Shown here in pieces: positions 34,994 to 44,547 of a stretch of 64,000 nt of DNA. Origin of the DNA: Acidaminococcus fermentans (lineage in GTDB: Bacteria > Bacillota > Negativicutes > Acidaminococcales > Acidaminococcaceae); the NCBI RefSeq assembly GCF_009696675.1, contig NZ_VULN01000007.1, positions 60,508-124,507 of the forward strand. Direction: 5' to 3'. Position 1 is the first letter of the stretch, and every line of letters starts with the position of its first letter. The notes beneath the pieces are model-generated. The model was given only the letters and a program-made list of their open reading frames with translations, was not told the origin of the DNA and did not search any database. A program made the position numbers and the translations under genes.

Positions 34994-36640
34994 ATGACTG
35001 AAACCACAGAAATGGAAAAGAAACCGGTGGAAACAACGGAAACTGCCAAACCGGAAATCACTTCCTTCGAAGATCTGAACCTGGACCGGAAGATCCTGGC
35101 AGCCCTGAAGGAAATGGGTTTTGAAGAACCCTCTCCCATCCAAAAGGGGGCTATCCCCCTGGCTCTGGAAGGAGACGACCTGATCGGCCAGGCCCAGACC
35201 GGTACCGGCAAGACCGCCGCCTTCGGGATCCCCATCATCCAGAAGATCAACGAAAAGGACCGGCACATCCAGGCCCTTGTCATGAGCCCCACCCGGGAAC
35301 TGTGCATCCAGGTGGCGGACGAAATCAGCAAGATTGGCCGGACCAAACGGATCCGGGTACTGCCGGTATACGGGGGCCAGCCCATCGAACGGCAGATCCG
35401 CAGCCTGAAACGGGGCATCCAGGTGGTCATTGGGACCCCTGGCCGTCTCCTGGACCATATCCGCCGGGGCACCATCGACCTGGAATACGTGAACTTCCTG
35501 GTGCTGGATGAAGCCGACGAAATGCTGGACATGGGCTTTGTGGACGATATGGAAAACATCATCAAAAACGTTCCCCCGGAACGGCAGACCATGCTGTTTT
35601 CCGCCACCATGCCCCGGCCCATCCTGAGCATCAGCAAGAAATACATGCGTACCCCCAAGATGGTGGCCATCCACAAAGAAGTGGTCACTGCGCCCACCAT
35701 CGACCAGTACTACTATGAAACCCGGGACAAGGTGGACGGCCTGTGCCGGATCCTGGACACCACCGACGACTGCAAGATGATCATCTTCTGCCGGACCAAA
35801 AAAGGCGTGGATGAACTGGTCATCGCCCTGGCCACCCGGGGCTACGAAGCGGAGGGCCTCCACGGGGACCTGAGCCAGAACCAGCGGGACCGGGTCATGA
35901 AAAAGTTCCGCAGCGGCCAGGTGGACATCCTGGTAGCCACCGACGTGGCGGCCAGAGGGCTGGATATCGACAACATCACCCATGTGGTGAACTTCGACGT
36001 GCCCAGTGACAGCGAAAGCTACGTGCACCGGATCGGCCGTACCGGCCGTGCCGGGAACACCGGTGTGGCTCTTACCTTCATCACTCCCCGGGAATTCCGT
36101 CAGCTGAAGCTGATTGAACGGAGCATCAAGACCAAAATCATCCGGGGCACCCTGCCCACCGACGCCAGCGTGCTGGAACGGCAGCGGGAACAGATTGTAT
36201 CCAAGATGCAGACCATCCTGGAACAGGACCGGTATCAGGACTATCTGCCTATTGTGGAAACCCTGGAAAAGGACTATGATGTCCAGGATATCGCCGCTGC
36301 TGCCCTGAAGTTCATGCAGGAAGGGGCCAAAGCCCTGGAAGAACCGGAAGAGGAAGGTTCCCTGCCGGATGCCCTGGCCAACACCGGTGCCAAACCGGGG
36401 ATGGTGCGGCTGTTCGTGAATATCGGCCGTTCCAGCCGGGTCACGGTCCGGGATATTGTCCAGAGCATTGCCATCGAGGCGGAAATCCCTGCTCGGAGCA
36501 TTGGCCGGATCAGCATCTATGACAAATTCAGCTTTGTGGAAGTGCCCATGGAACATGCGGAAAAAGTCCTGGCAGTGATGCACCGGAACACCATCCGGGG
36601 CTGCCGGGTGAACATGGAGCCTGCCAAAGCACGGGTATAA
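34994..36640 (+). CDS. DEAD-box RNA helicase
   Basis: A 548-residue ATP-dependent RNA helicase. Motifs in order are the Q motif (S-P-I-Q), A-Q-T-G-T-G-K-T near 66-73, P-T-R-E-L near 97, D-E-A-D near 172-175, S-A-T near 203 and H-R-I-G-R-T-G-R near 345. A DbpA/CsdA-type RNA-binding domain lies near 465-540 and suggests ribosome or mRNA work, as in CshA or DeaD. GGAGAAAT precedes the ATG. The gene continues the rimO - cinA transcript. Confidence 0.94.
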   Translation: MTETTEMEKKPVETTETAKPEITSFEDLNLDRKILAALKEMGFEEPSPIQKGAIPLALEGDDLIGQAQTGTGKTAAFGIPIIQKINEKDRHIQALVMSPTRELCIQVADEISKIGRTKRIRVLPVYGGQPIERQIRSLKRGIQVVIGTPGRLLDHIRRGTIDLEYVNFLVLDEADEMLDMGFVDDMENIIKNVPPERQTMLFSATMPRPILSISKKYMRTPKMVAIHKEVVTAPTIDQYYYETRDKVDGLCRILDTTDDCKMIIFCRTKKGVDELVIALATRGYEAEGLHGDLSQNQRDRVMKKFRSGQVDILVATDVAARGLDIDNITHVVNFDVPSDSESYVHRIGRTGRAGNTGVALTFITPREFRQLKLIERSIKTKIIRGTLPTDASVLERQREQIVSKMQTILEQDRYQDYLPIVETLEKDYDVQDIAAAALKFMQEGAKALEEPEEEGSLPDALANTGAKPGMVRLFVNIGRSSRVTVRDIVQSIAIEAEIPARSIGRISIYDKFSFVEVPMEHAEKVLAVMHRNTIRGCRVNMEPAKARV

Positions 36641-36659
36641 TACCAAAAGGAGTTCTCCT

Positions 36660-38474
36660 ATGACTCAAACGATCTACGGAAAGACGGAGGGCCTGAAAAA
36701 ACAGGTCCTCACCCAGTTGGAAGGGATCTATGAGCTGAGAGCGGACGAGGGCCAACTGATCAGTGAGGAGTTGGCCCTTGTTTTGCGGGATTTGACGGAA
36801 GCCATCAACCGGGAAATCTCCATTTATGTGGACCGGAAGGGCCAGGTGACGGCGGTGGCCGTAGGCAGCGACAGCCATGTGGAGCTGCCGGGCACCGATT
36901 CCCGCCGAAGCCAGAACCGGCTCTGCGGGGTGGCCTGTATCCACACCCATCCCTCCGGGGCACCCCGGCTCAGCCGGGTGGATCTGTCCGCCCTCCGGGA
37001 CCTGCGGTTCGATGCCATGGCCGCCATGGCCTGGGAAAATCCCTCCAGCCAGCCTCTCCTCAGCTTCGGGATGATTACGGATCTGGATGAGGATCAGCAG
37101 CCGGTGCTCCAGGAATTCGGCCCCTTCAAGGTGAAGGATGTGGCGGCCATGCCCTTTGGGAATGTGCTCCACACAGTGGAAAAGATCCTGGCCAAACGGT
37201 CCCGGGGCCACAACCTGGCGGAAGGACCGGAACGGGCCATGCTGATCTCCCTGGCCTGGGGGGATACGGCCTCCCGGTGGACCGCCCAGGATTCCGTGGA
37301 GGAACTGGCCCAGCTGGCGGAAACCGCCGGTGCGGAAGTCATCGGCAAATTCGTCCAGTCCCGGCCCAAACCGGACCCGGTGTTCTTCATCGGGAAAGGG
37401 AAGGTTCAGGAGCTGTCCCTGTTTGCCCAGCAGGAAGACATCGACCTGTGCATCTTTGATGACGAACTGTCTCCGGCCCAGCAGCGGAACCTGGAACGGG
37501 CCCTGGGGGTCCGGATCATCGACCGGACCGGGCTGATTTTGGACATTTTCGCCAAACGGGCCCGGACCAGTGAAGGGAAGCTCCAGGTGGAACTGGCCCA
37601 ACTCCAGTACATGCTGCCCCGGATCATGGGCCAGGGCACCAGCCTGTCCCGTCTGGGGGGCGGCATCGGTACCCGGGGGCCCGGGGAAACCAAGCTGGAA
37701 GTGGACCGGCGGCGGATCCGGGACCGGATCGCTTTCCTGGAAGATCAGATCCGTCGGATGAAGGGCAACCGCCGGCAGCAGCAGCGGGCCCGGAGCAAGA
37801 ATGAAGTGAAGCAGGTGTGTCTGGTGGGGTACACCAACGCCGGTAAAAGCACCCTGCTGAACACCCTGACCCATTCGGACATCTATGCCCAGGATCAGCT
37901 GTTCGCCACCCTGGACCCTACCACCCGGCAACTGGAACTTCCGGATGGGAGCCACTGCACCCTGACGGATACCGTAGGGTTTATCCAACGGCTGCCCCAT
38001 CAGCTGGTGGCCGCTTTCAAATCCACCTTGGAAGTGGTGAAGGATGCGGACCTGCTGCTCCATGTAATCGACTGCTCCCACGAGCTGTACCGGGAACAGT
38101 CAGAGGCGGTGTACCAGGTGCTCCAGGAACTGGAAGTCACTGAAAAGCCCATTCTCACCGTGTACAACAAGGTGGACCGGCTGACCCAGCACGAAGGCCT
38201 CCGGCACCGGCTGGAACAGGAAGAGGACGCCCTGTGCCTGTCCGCCCGTACGGGAGAAGGGGTACCGGAACTGCTGGAAAACCTGGCCCGGCTTTTAGGG
38301 CAGGACCGGGTGGAACTGGAACTGTCCATTCCCTATGGGGAAAGCAGGCTGGCCGCCCGGCTCCATGAAGAGGCCCAGGTCCTTTCGGAAACCTACGGGG
38401 AAACCGGGATCCTGATCCGGGCCCGGATGGACAAGGGCCTGGGAGAGAAATTGGCCCCCTATGTCCGGAAATAA
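36660..38474 (+). CDS. hflX: GTPase HflX with an N-terminal JAMM-like domain
   Basis: A 604-residue HflX, about 180 residues longer than E. coli HflX. The standard part has the glycine-rich [13 protein letters not shown] linker near 329, G1 G-Y-T-N-A-G-K-S near 393-400, D-T-V-G-F near 440 and N-K-V-D near 500. HflX splits stalled ribosomes. The N-terminal extension contains H-T-H-P at 95-98 followed by S105 and D108, with E52 upstream: the complete E / HxHP / SxxD pattern of JAMM/RadC-type metal sites. AAAAGGAG precedes the ATG. Confidence 0.92.
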   Translation: MTQTIYGKTEGLKKQVLTQLEGIYELRADEGQLISEELALVLRDLTEAINREISIYVDRKGQVTAVAVGSDSHVELPGTDSRRSQNRLCGVACIHTHPSGAPRLSRVDLSALRDLRFDAMAAMAWENPSSQPLLSFGMITDLDEDQQPVLQEFGPFKVKDVAAMPFGNVLHTVEKILAKRSRGHNLAEGPERAMLISLAWGDTASRWTAQDSVEELAQLAETAGAEVIGKFVQSRPKPDPVFFIGKGKVQELSLFAQQEDIDLCIFDDELSPAQQRNLERALGVRIIDRTGLILDIFAKRARTSEGKLQVELAQLQYMLPRIMGQGTSLSRLGGGIGTRGPGETKLEVDRRRIRDRIAFLEDQIRRMKGNRRQQQRARSKNEVKQVCLVGYTNAGKSTLLNTLTHSDIYAQDQLFATLDPTTRQLELPDGSHCTLTDTVGFIQRLPHQLVAAFKSTLEVVKDADLLLHVIDCSHELYREQSEAVYQVLQELEVTEKPILTVYNKVDRLTQHEGLRHRLEQEEDALCLSARTGEGVPELLENLARLLGQDRVELELSIPYGESRLAARLHEEAQVLSETYGETGILIRARMDKGLGEKLAPYVRK

Positions 38475-38516
38475 AAGCATCAATTAATCAAGCAATTAAG
38501 GAGGAAATCAATTCCA

Positions 38517-39761
38517 ATGGATATACAATGGGATGAAATCGAACGGAAAGCACTGGACACCGTTGCCCAGCATACCAAAAGCCATGAAGCCGCGGCCCTG
38601 GTGAACACCAAAAAGGTGCTGGACGCCTTTGCCAAGTTCCAGGTGGCCGATTTTTACCTGAAGCCCACCACCGGCTATGGCTATTCTGACATGGGCCGGG
38701 ACCAGCTGGACCTGATTTATGCGGATATCTTCAAGACGGAATCCGCCCTGGTCCGTTCCCAGTTCGTATCCGGCACCCACGCTCTGGCTGTGGCCCTTCT
38801 GGGGAATCTTCATCCCGGGGATGAAATGATCGGAGCCACCGGGGAACCCTACGACACCATGCAGACCATTATCGGCCATCCGGTGAAGACTCCCGGCTCT
38901 CTGGTGGACCTGGGAGTCACCTACAAGGAAATCCCCATGGAAGGGGACCATCCGGACATCCCTGCCCTCCTGGCTGCCATCACCCCCAAGACCCGTCTGG
39001 TCCACATCCAGCGGTCCTGCGGCTACAGCAGCAAACGGAAGACCCTGACTGTAGGGGAAATCGGAGAGATCTGCCAGGCGGTGAAGAAGGTCCGTCCAGA
39101 CATCATCTGCTTCGTGGACAACTGCTACGGGGAATTCATTGAGGACAAGGAACCTACGGAAGTGGGGGCCGATCTGATGGCCGGGTCCCTGATCAAGAAC
39201 CTGGGGGGCGGCTTTGCTCCCACCGGCGGCTACATTGTAGGCAAAAAGGATCTGGTGGAACAGGCTTCCTACAGGCTCACTGCTCCCGGCCTGGGCGGTG
39301 AAATGGGCTGCACCCTGGGGGATACGGCCCGGGAATTCTATCAGGGGCTCTTTATGGCTCCCCATGTAGCTCTCCAGGCGGTGAAGACATCCATGTTCGC
39401 CGCTTCCGTTTTCCAGTCCCTGGGCTTTGAAGTGTCCCCGCTGCCCGATGATGTACGCAGTGACATTATCCAGACCATCACCCTGAAGACTCCGGAAAAT
39501 CTCTGTGCCTTCTGTGAAGCCATCCAGGCCCATTCGCCCATCGATGCCCATGTGACGCCGGTCCCCTCTCCGCTGCCCGGCTATCAGGATGACATCATCA
39601 TGGCCGCCGGTACCTTCGTCCAGGGGGCTTCCATCGAACTGAGCGCCGACGGACCCATGCGGGCACCCTACAAGGTGTTCATGCAGGGGGGCCTGACCTT
39701 TGAACACGGCCGGATCGCCGTGATGGCCGCTGCCCGGCAGATTATGGAAAAGCAAAAATAA
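38517..39761 (+). CDS. Methionine gamma-lyase family PLP enzyme (aluminium-resistance type)
   Basis: A 414-residue PLP-dependent enzyme of the family often called aluminium resistance protein. V-S-G-T-H-A-L near 83, G-E-P-Y-D-T near 107 and the likely PLP lysine in S-L-I-K-N-L-G-G-G near 226 fit the fold-type I cystathionine lyase superfamily. The reaction is not established by sequence. AAGGAGG lies 11 bases before the ATG. It is monocistronic and closed by a strong terminator. Confidence 0.88.
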   Translation: MDIQWDEIERKALDTVAQHTKSHEAAALVNTKKVLDAFAKFQVADFYLKPTTGYGYSDMGRDQLDLIYADIFKTESALVRSQFVSGTHALAVALLGNLHPGDEMIGATGEPYDTMQTIIGHPVKTPGSLVDLGVTYKEIPMEGDHPDIPALLAAITPKTRLVHIQRSCGYSSKRKTLTVGEIGEICQAVKKVRPDIICFVDNCYGEFIEDKEPTEVGADLMAGSLIKNLGGGFAPTGGYIVGKKDLVEQASYRLTAPGLGGEMGCTLGDTAREFYQGLFMAPHVALQAVKTSMFAASVFQSLGFEVSPLPDDVRSDIIQTITLKTPENLCAFCEAIQAHSPIDAHVTPVPSPLPGYQDDIIMAAGTFVQGASIELSADGPMRAPYKVFMQGGLTFEHGRIAVMAAARQIMEKQK

Positions 39762-39772
39762 GAAAGCAAAAA

Positions 39773-39807
39773 ACAGCCTCTGAATTTCGCTTCAGAGGCT
39801 GTTTTTC
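39773..39807 (+). terminator. Terminator after PLP enzyme gene
   Basis: ACAGCCTCTGAA (39773-39784) pairs with TTCAGAGGCTGT (39791-39802) and is followed by TTTTC. Confidence 0.9.
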
Positions 39808-39835
39808 ATATGCGTGCTATACTGGGATGGCAAAG

Positions 39836-39870
39836 CCAAAGAAAAACGCTCAAATCAAAGATTTGAGCGT
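39836..39870 (-). terminator. Terminator of lexA
   Basis: ACGCTCAAATC (39846-39856) and GATTTGAGCGT (39860-39870) form a perfect 11-bp stem with a 3-base loop. On the minus strand a TTTTCTTT tract follows, placing it 36 bases after the lexA stop. Confidence 0.8.
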
Positions 39871-39905
39871 CTGAAAGGAATTTGCCCTATGGAAGGCATC
39901 AACCT

Positions 39906-40571
39906 TTATAAAGTACGGAATACCGCAATGACTTTTCCCTTGATTTCGATGTTGTCGGTGCCCACAATGGGAGGGTAGGCATCATTTTCCGGCTGGAGAC
40001 GGATCTGTTTCAGTTCCCGGAAATACCGTTTGATGGTGGTTTCTTCCCCGTTGAGGAGGGCCACTACAATATCCCCGTTGGTGGCATAATTCTGTTTCCG
40101 GACAAATACATAATCATGGTCCAGGATCCCGGCATTCTTCATGCTGTCTCCTTCCACCACCATCATGAACACATCTTCCTTGCAGCCGATGAGATCCAGG
40201 GGGATGGGGTAGGTGTCTTCGATGTTTTCCACAGCCAGCATGGGATCACCTGCGTGGACAGCGCCCACCAGAGGCACCGGAACCATGCTTTTCTTCCGCC
40301 AGCTGATTTCTTCCCGGAGCCCGTAGGTACGGGGCTTTTCCGGATCCCAGCTGACAAAACCGGCTTCCGCCAGCTTTTTCAGGTTGTTGTGGACGGAAGC
40401 ACTGGAAGACAGACCCACAGCACTGCCGATTTCCCGCACAGAAGGGGGATAGCCGTTGGTGAAGATGTACTGCCGGATAAAATCGAGGATCTGGCTCTGC
40501 CGGGCATTGATCCCATGGGAGCGGGAGGGTTTCTTTTGTTCCGTATCCGTCGTCATTTCTGTATCAGTCAT
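39906..40571 (-). CDS. lexA: LexA SOS repressor
   Basis: A 221-residue repressor of DNA-damage genes. The winged helix-turn-helix spans about 20-85 (S-V-R-E-I-G-S-A-V-G-L-S-S-S-A-S-V). The self-cleavage site A107-G108 and the catalytic dyad S143 (E-G-D-S-M) and K181 (T-I-K-R) are intact. The ATG at 40571 has AAAGGAG upstream on the minus strand; the longer frame to 40721 runs across its promoter. The N-terminal threonine/glutamate-rich extension of about 15 residues is unusual. Confidence 0.95.
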   Translation of the reverse strand: MTDTEMTTDTEQKKPSRSHGINARQSQILDFIRQYIFTNGYPPSVREIGSAVGLSSSASVHNNLKKLAEAGFVSWDPEKPRTYGLREEISWRKKSMVPVPLVGAVHAGDPMLAVENIEDTYPIPLDLIGCKEDVFMMVVEGDSMKNAGILDHDYVFVRKQNYATNGDIVVALLNGEETTIKRYFRELKQIRLQPENDAYPPIVGTDNIEIKGKVIAVFRTL

Positions 40572-40632
40572 GGTATAAATCTCCTTTGAACAGGATGGAT
40601 TTGTGGTACAAGAGTCCAATCTAATTAGAATA

Positions 40633-40672
40633 AGTATAACAGGAAAACAATTGTGTGTCAAACGAGTGTTTA
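40633..40672 (-). promoter_or_regulatory. lexA promoter with LexA-box-like palindrome
   Basis: On the minus strand, TTGACA (complement of 40656-40661), a 17-base spacer and TATACT (complement of 40633-40638) make a near-consensus promoter. AAACGAGTGTTT (40660-40671) overlaps the -35 and fits the Gram-positive LexA core AAC-N4-GTT, which suggests autoregulation. Confidence 0.65.
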
Positions 40673-41104
40673 GAAAGGAAACAGGAACCTGGAAGAAAAT
40701 CAGGAATCCAGCCAGGTGCAAGCCGTGAATCCGTATGGATAAATCCTAAAGAGTATGGCCAAATCCCGAAGTATGAAAATAAAATCCAGGGCCGGTGCAT
40801 CAGCAGAAAAATGACCCGGCCGGATCGGGAACCCGGTCCTGAAAGAAGGATCCCAAAGGAAATACCGGGAAAAATCTCAGTTTCTGGACAAATCGAGATC
40901 TCTGGTTTTCCAGAAAATTTACGTCCAATAATATATATTATGTAAAATAGTGTGGATAAAGCGCCTTGGAGAACCGGTGCTTCCGGCCGTTCAGACACGG
41001 TTTGGCTCAAGAATTTCCCAAACCGTTCCTTTTCTTTCAATTGTTTCTATGTTATAACAGAGTTTGTCAAAACGTTACAATATTAACCAAAAGGAGCTTT
41101 TGTT
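40673..41104. other. Intergenic region between lexA and the B6 kinase
   Basis: About 430 bases without a supported gene. An open frame crossing 40655-40945 has no ribosome site and overlaps the lexA promoter. The last 80 bases are AT-rich and must hold the rightward promoter of the kinase operon; TACAAT at 41076-41081 is a possible -10 without a clear -35. Confidence 0.5.
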
Positions 41105-42001
41105 ATGCATCTGCGTGTTGCAGCCATCAATGATCTTTCCGGCCTAGGAAGATGTTCGCTTACAGCCGATATAGCCGTGCTGGCAGCCATGGGCATCGAA
41201 GCCTGTCCTATGCCTACGGCAGTGCTTACATCCCAGACCGGCTACCCGGGATACCGGTGCCTGTCCTTTGCCGATCGTATGGATGACTATACGGAGCACT
41301 GGCAGGAACTCCAGGTTTCCTTTGCCGGGATCCTTTCCGGGTATCTTGCCACGCCTGATGCAGCGGAAAAGGTCCGGGCCTTTTTGGACCGGTTCCACAG
41401 ACCCGGGGTGCTGTACCTGTGCGACCCGGTGCTGGGAGACAATGGCAGGGCCTACCGGGGCTTTACCGAGGCTTCCATTGAGGCCGTCCGGCAGCTGGCT
41501 TTCCAGGCGGATCTTTTGACTCCCAATCTCACGGAATTCTGTATCCTCACCGGTACGGATATGAGGCCCATCCAGAAACTGGGACAAACAGATCCGGAAG
41601 CGCTGTTCCCTATATTGGAAGAAAAAGCAGGCTGCTTCCAGGGCCGTTCCCTGGTGATCACCGGGATCCCTGTACTGGATAAGAACCGGGAAACGCCGAT
41701 TCTTTCGAATTTCATTGTAAAAATGGCTGGAGGAAAATCCTCCGTGGTTTCCAGTCCTCATCTGGGAGGCAGTTATTCCGGCACCGGGGACCTGTTTGCC
41801 GCGGTGGTCCTGGGGGCCCTGCTCCAGAAAAGGTCTTTGGAAGAAGCAGTCCGGCTGGCTGTGGGGTTCATTGCCAGGGGCATTGGGGATGCCCGGCGGG
41901 AAAACACCCCTTGCAATGACGGCATCAATTATGAACCCTATCTGGGGCTCCTGGCCCCTCCCCTGCCCCATGGTTCCCAAGCTGAAAGGAAGAATACCTG
42001 A
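41105..42001 (+). CDS. Pyridoxamine/pyridoxal kinase
   Basis: A 298-residue ribokinase-fold kinase that would phosphorylate vitamin B6 vitamers in the cytosol. Visible features are N-D-L-S-G-L-G near 9-15, D-P-V-L-G-D near 108, T-P-N-L-T-E near 139 and the anion-hole G-S-Y-S-G-T-G-D with catalytic D near 230. It resembles the clostridial pyridoxamine kinase group more than ThiD. AAGGAG precedes the ATG. Its stop overlaps the next gene by one base (TGATG), and that gene is a vitamin-type ECF S-component, which supports a salvage role. Confidence 0.9.
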   Translation: MHLRVAAINDLSGLGRCSLTADIAVLAAMGIEACPMPTAVLTSQTGYPGYRCLSFADRMDDYTEHWQELQVSFAGILSGYLATPDAAEKVRAFLDRFHRPGVLYLCDPVLGDNGRAYRGFTEASIEAVRQLAFQADLLTPNLTEFCILTGTDMRPIQKLGQTDPEALFPILEEKAGCFQGRSLVITGIPVLDKNRETPILSNFIVKMAGGKSSVVSSPHLGGSYSGTGDLFAAVVLGALLQKRSLEEAVRLAVGFIARGIGDARRENTPCNDGINYEPYLGLLAPPLPHGSQAERKNT

Positions 42002-42567
42002 TGAAACAACAACGAACAGAACAGGAAAAACTCCATTTGTTGGTACTGACTGGTGTGTTCGCCGGGCTAATCTGCCTGTTCACCGCCTATATCTGTCATA
42101 TCCCTATGGGATCCAATGGAGGATATCTCCATTTCGGTGATACCCTGATTTACGTGGCTGCGTCCCTGCTGCCTCAGCCCTATGCTTTGGTGGCGGCAAC
42201 CATTGGAGGCGGACTGGCGGATCTGCTGATGGCACCCATGTGGGCACCGGCCACCATTGTGATCAAGGCGCTGATTACGCTGCCTTTTACCTGGAAAGCC
42301 CAGAAGCTGCTGTGCACCCGGAACCGGATCGCCCCGTTCCTGTCCTGGATCATTTCCACCATCGGGTATTACCTGGCAGAAGGACTGATTTTTGGGACCT
42401 ATGCAGCTCTGGTGACTTCCATTATGGGCAGTGCTCTCCAGTCCGGAGGCAGTCTGCTGTTCTATTATCTGGTGGCCGGAGTCCTGGACAGACAGGATGT
42501 AAAAGCCAGACTGTTTCATGGAGAAAGGATGATGAATGATCATGGCTCAGATTCTTTATACTTATAA
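42001..42567 (+). CDS. ECF transporter S-component, probably for vitamin B6
   Basis: A 188-residue membrane protein with about six hydrophobic segments and the S-component pattern H-F-G-D-T-L-I-Y near 45 and G-G-G-L-A-D-L-L near 69. It would bind the substrate and use shared EcfA/EcfT energy units encoded elsewhere. Pyridoxine is inferred from coupling to the B6 kinase gene; related S-components are called PdxU. The 3' end overlaps the following radical SAM gene by 32 bases. Confidence 0.82.
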   Translation: MKQQRTEQEKLHLLVLTGVFAGLICLFTAYICHIPMGSNGGYLHFGDTLIYVAASLLPQPYALVAATIGGGLADLLMAPMWAPATIVIKALITLPFTWKAQKLLCTRNRIAPFLSWIISTIGYYLAEGLIFGTYAALVTSIMGSALQSGGSLLFYYLVAGVLDRQDVKARLFHGERMMNDHGSDSLYL

Positions 42568-43141
42568 AGATGGCGTCTATGCCAATTTGACCAATCTGTG
42601 CAACTGCCGGTGTACGTTCTGCGTCCGGTTCCAGCATGAGGGCATCGGGGATGCGCCCACCCTGTGGCACAAGGTGAACCCCAATTGGGAACAGGTAAAG
42701 GCAGCGGTGGATGCTTTTGATTTCACCGGGTTCAAAGAGCTGGTGTTCTGCGGATACGGGGAGCCCACCTGTGCCCTGGATCTGATGCTGAAAACGGCCC
42801 GGTATGTGCGGCAGATCCATCCGGAACTGAAGCTGCGGGTGAACACCAACGGGCTGGGGAACCTGGAAAACGGCCGGGATATCGTACCGGAACTGGCCCA
42901 GGTGCTGGATGCGGTTTCCATCAGCCTGAACGCCCCGGATGAGGCGGACTATAACAAGGTGACCCGCCCCACCCTGCCGGGAGCCTACCAGGCCATGCTG
43001 GATTTTGCCCGGGAATGCAAAAAAATGATCCCGGATACCCGGATGACCGTGGTGGACGTGCTGCCCCCGGACCAGATCGAAGCCAGCCGGAAAGTGGCAG
43101 AGAGCTGTGGAATCAAGCTGCGGGTACGGCATTTTACATGA
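42536..43141 (+). CDS. Radical SAM protein (TatD-associated type)
   Basis: A 201-residue small radical SAM protein. The cluster motif is C-N-C-R-C-T-F-C (the C-x3-C-x2-C within it, near residues 21-28), followed by F-C-G-Y-G-E-P-T near 71 and S-I-S-L-N-A near 126. It matches proteins annotated as TatD nuclease-associated radical SAM, but no tatD gene is adjacent here. The substrate is unknown. Start at ATG 42536 or 42542; AAAGGA supports the former. Confidence 0.85.
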   Translation: MIMAQILYTYKDGVYANLTNLCNCRCTFCVRFQHEGIGDAPTLWHKVNPNWEQVKAAVDAFDFTGFKELVFCGYGEPTCALDLMLKTARYVRQIHPELKLRVNTNGLGNLENGRDIVPELAQVLDAVSISLNAPDEADYNKVTRPTLPGAYQAMLDFARECKKMIPDTRMTVVDVLPPDQIEASRKVAESCGIKLRVRHFT

Positions 43142-43145
43142 AAAA

Positions 43146-43180
43146 GGGTGTTGCATGGAACGTGCAGCACCCTTCTTTTT
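43146..43180. terminator. Bidirectional terminator
   Basis: GGGTGTTGCA (43146-43155) pairs with TGCAGCACCC (43163-43172). T-runs on both strands serve the radical SAM gene (+) and the converging symporter gene (-). Confidence 0.8.
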
Positions 43181-44404
43181 CTATCTATTTCTTTTTTTCA
43201 GCAAATGGGTCACGATAATGGCACAGGAGGCGTCTCCGGTAATGTTCAGGGTGGTCCGGCCCATGTCGAAGATCCGGTCCACACCGGCTACCAGGGCAAT
43301 GCCGTCCACCGGCAGGTTCACAGACGCCAGCACCATGGCCAGCATGATCATCCCGGCACCGGGCACTCCGGCCGTCCCTACAGAGGCCAGGGTGGCGGTT
43401 ACCACAATGGTGAGCATCTGGGGCAGGGTCAGGTCGATGCCGTAGCAGGACGCAATGAACACGGCGCACACGCCCTGGTAAATGGCCGTCCCATCCATGT
43501 TGATGGTGGCTCCCAGGGGCAGGGCGAAACTGGTGACTTCTTTGGAGGCCCCCAGCTTGTTGGCACATTCCATGTTGATGGGCAGGGTCCCTACAGAAGA
43601 GGCACTGGAAAAGGCAAACAGCATGGCAGGCATCATGCCCTTGAAAAATTTCAGGGGACTCATGCCCCCGATGGCCCGTACTGCCATGGAATACACCAGG
43701 ATGGCATGGAGGGCATAGGCGATGTAGGCACAGAGGATGACTTTGGCCAGGGAACCGATGACAGCGGTGCCGTTCTGGGCAATCACCGGGCACAGCAGAC
43801 AGAATACACCGATGGGAGACAGGGCCAGGATCATTTCCATGACCTTCATGAACACATCGTTCCAGGTGTTGATGAAATCAGCAGCCTTCTCCCCTTTCTG
43901 GCCCAGAGCGATAATGGCGATGCCGATTAATAGAGCCATAACGATTACCTGGAGCATGTTGGCACTGGTCAGCGGCGCCAGGAAGTTGGAGGGAAACAGG
44001 TCAACCAGCATCTTCATGGGGCCGGTGCTGGTGTTTTTCACCTTAAAGGCCAGATCCGCTGTGGACAGTACCGGGAACATGGGCTTGAAGCTGTTGGCGA
44101 TGATTAGGCCGATGGTGGTGGCAATGGCGGTGGTAATAAAGTAATAGACCAGGGTAATGCCGCCGATGGAACCCAGTTTCCGGATATCACTGAGAGAGAC
44201 CACCCCTGCCATAATGGAAAACAGCACAATGGGACCTACGATGAATTTCACAAGATTCAGAAAGATTGTGCCAAAAGGTTTAATGTAGGTGACGGCAAAA
44301 GCCACGTTCCCCTGCAGGGCCAGCCCGGCAATGATACCCAGGATCAGGGCAATGAAAATCTGCCCCGCCAGAGGGATTTTTTTCTTCTTTCCTTCTCCAT
44401 CCAT
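43181..44404 (-). CDS. Dicarboxylate/amino-acid:cation symporter
   Basis: A 407-residue membrane symporter of the DAACS family (GltP/DctA). Signature stretches are the serine-rich S-S-A-S-S-V-G-T-L-P near 270-279, the N-M-D-G-T motif near 305-309, and the G-V-P-G-A-G near 350 of hairpin 2. It imports glutamate, aspartate or C4-dicarboxylates with Na+ or H+. AAAGGAGG precedes the ATG. It is transcribed alone from a promoter with a palindromic operator. Confidence 0.93.
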   Translation of the reverse strand: MDGEGKKKKIPLAGQIFIALILGIIAGLALQGNVAFAVTYIKPFGTIFLNLVKFIVGPIVLFSIMAGVVSLSDIRKLGSIGGITLVYYFITTAIATTIGLIIANSFKPMFPVLSTADLAFKVKNTSTGPMKMLVDLFPSNFLAPLTSANMLQVIVMALLIGIAIIALGQKGEKAADFINTWNDVFMKVMEMILALSPIGVFCLLCPVIAQNGTAVIGSLAKVILCAYIAYALHAILVYSMAVRAIGGMSPLKFFKGMMPAMLFAFSSASSVGTLPINMECANKLGASKEVTSFALPLGATINMDGTAIYQGVCAVFIASCYGIDLTLPQMLTIVVTATLASVGTAGVPGAGMIMLAMVLASVNLPVDGIALVAGVDRIFDMGRTTLNITGDASCAIIVTHLLKKRNR

Positions 44405-44457
44405 ACAAACCAGCCTCCTTTACAGAACTTTTGGTAAAAAATTGTATCGTATTCTTC

Positions 44458-44482
44458 TACAGTATACTGTAAAATCATTATA
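44458..44482 (-). promoter_or_regulatory. Symporter promoter with 14-bp palindrome
   Basis: On the minus strand an extended -10 TGCTATAAT (TATAAT is the complement of 44477-44482) is followed 5 bases on by the perfect palindrome TACAGTATACTGTA (44458-44471). The position near the transcription start suits a repressor, possibly of the GntR family. Confidence 0.6.
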
Positions 44483-44547
44483 GCATACTCTATATGGAGA
44501 AGAAATCTGAAAATAGAGAATATTACGAAGGAAAATCCATGGCCTCC

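Noticed and set aside
32321..36646. A 1441-codon open frame on the minus strand
   Set aside because: It lies antisense to rimO, cinA, the DEAD-box helicase and most of hflX boundary sequence, all with clear motifs. It is a by-product of GC-rich codon bias.
40655..40945. A 96-codon open frame between lexA and the B6 kinase
   Set aside because: No ribosome site, unusual composition and overlap with the lexA promoter and LexA-like box.
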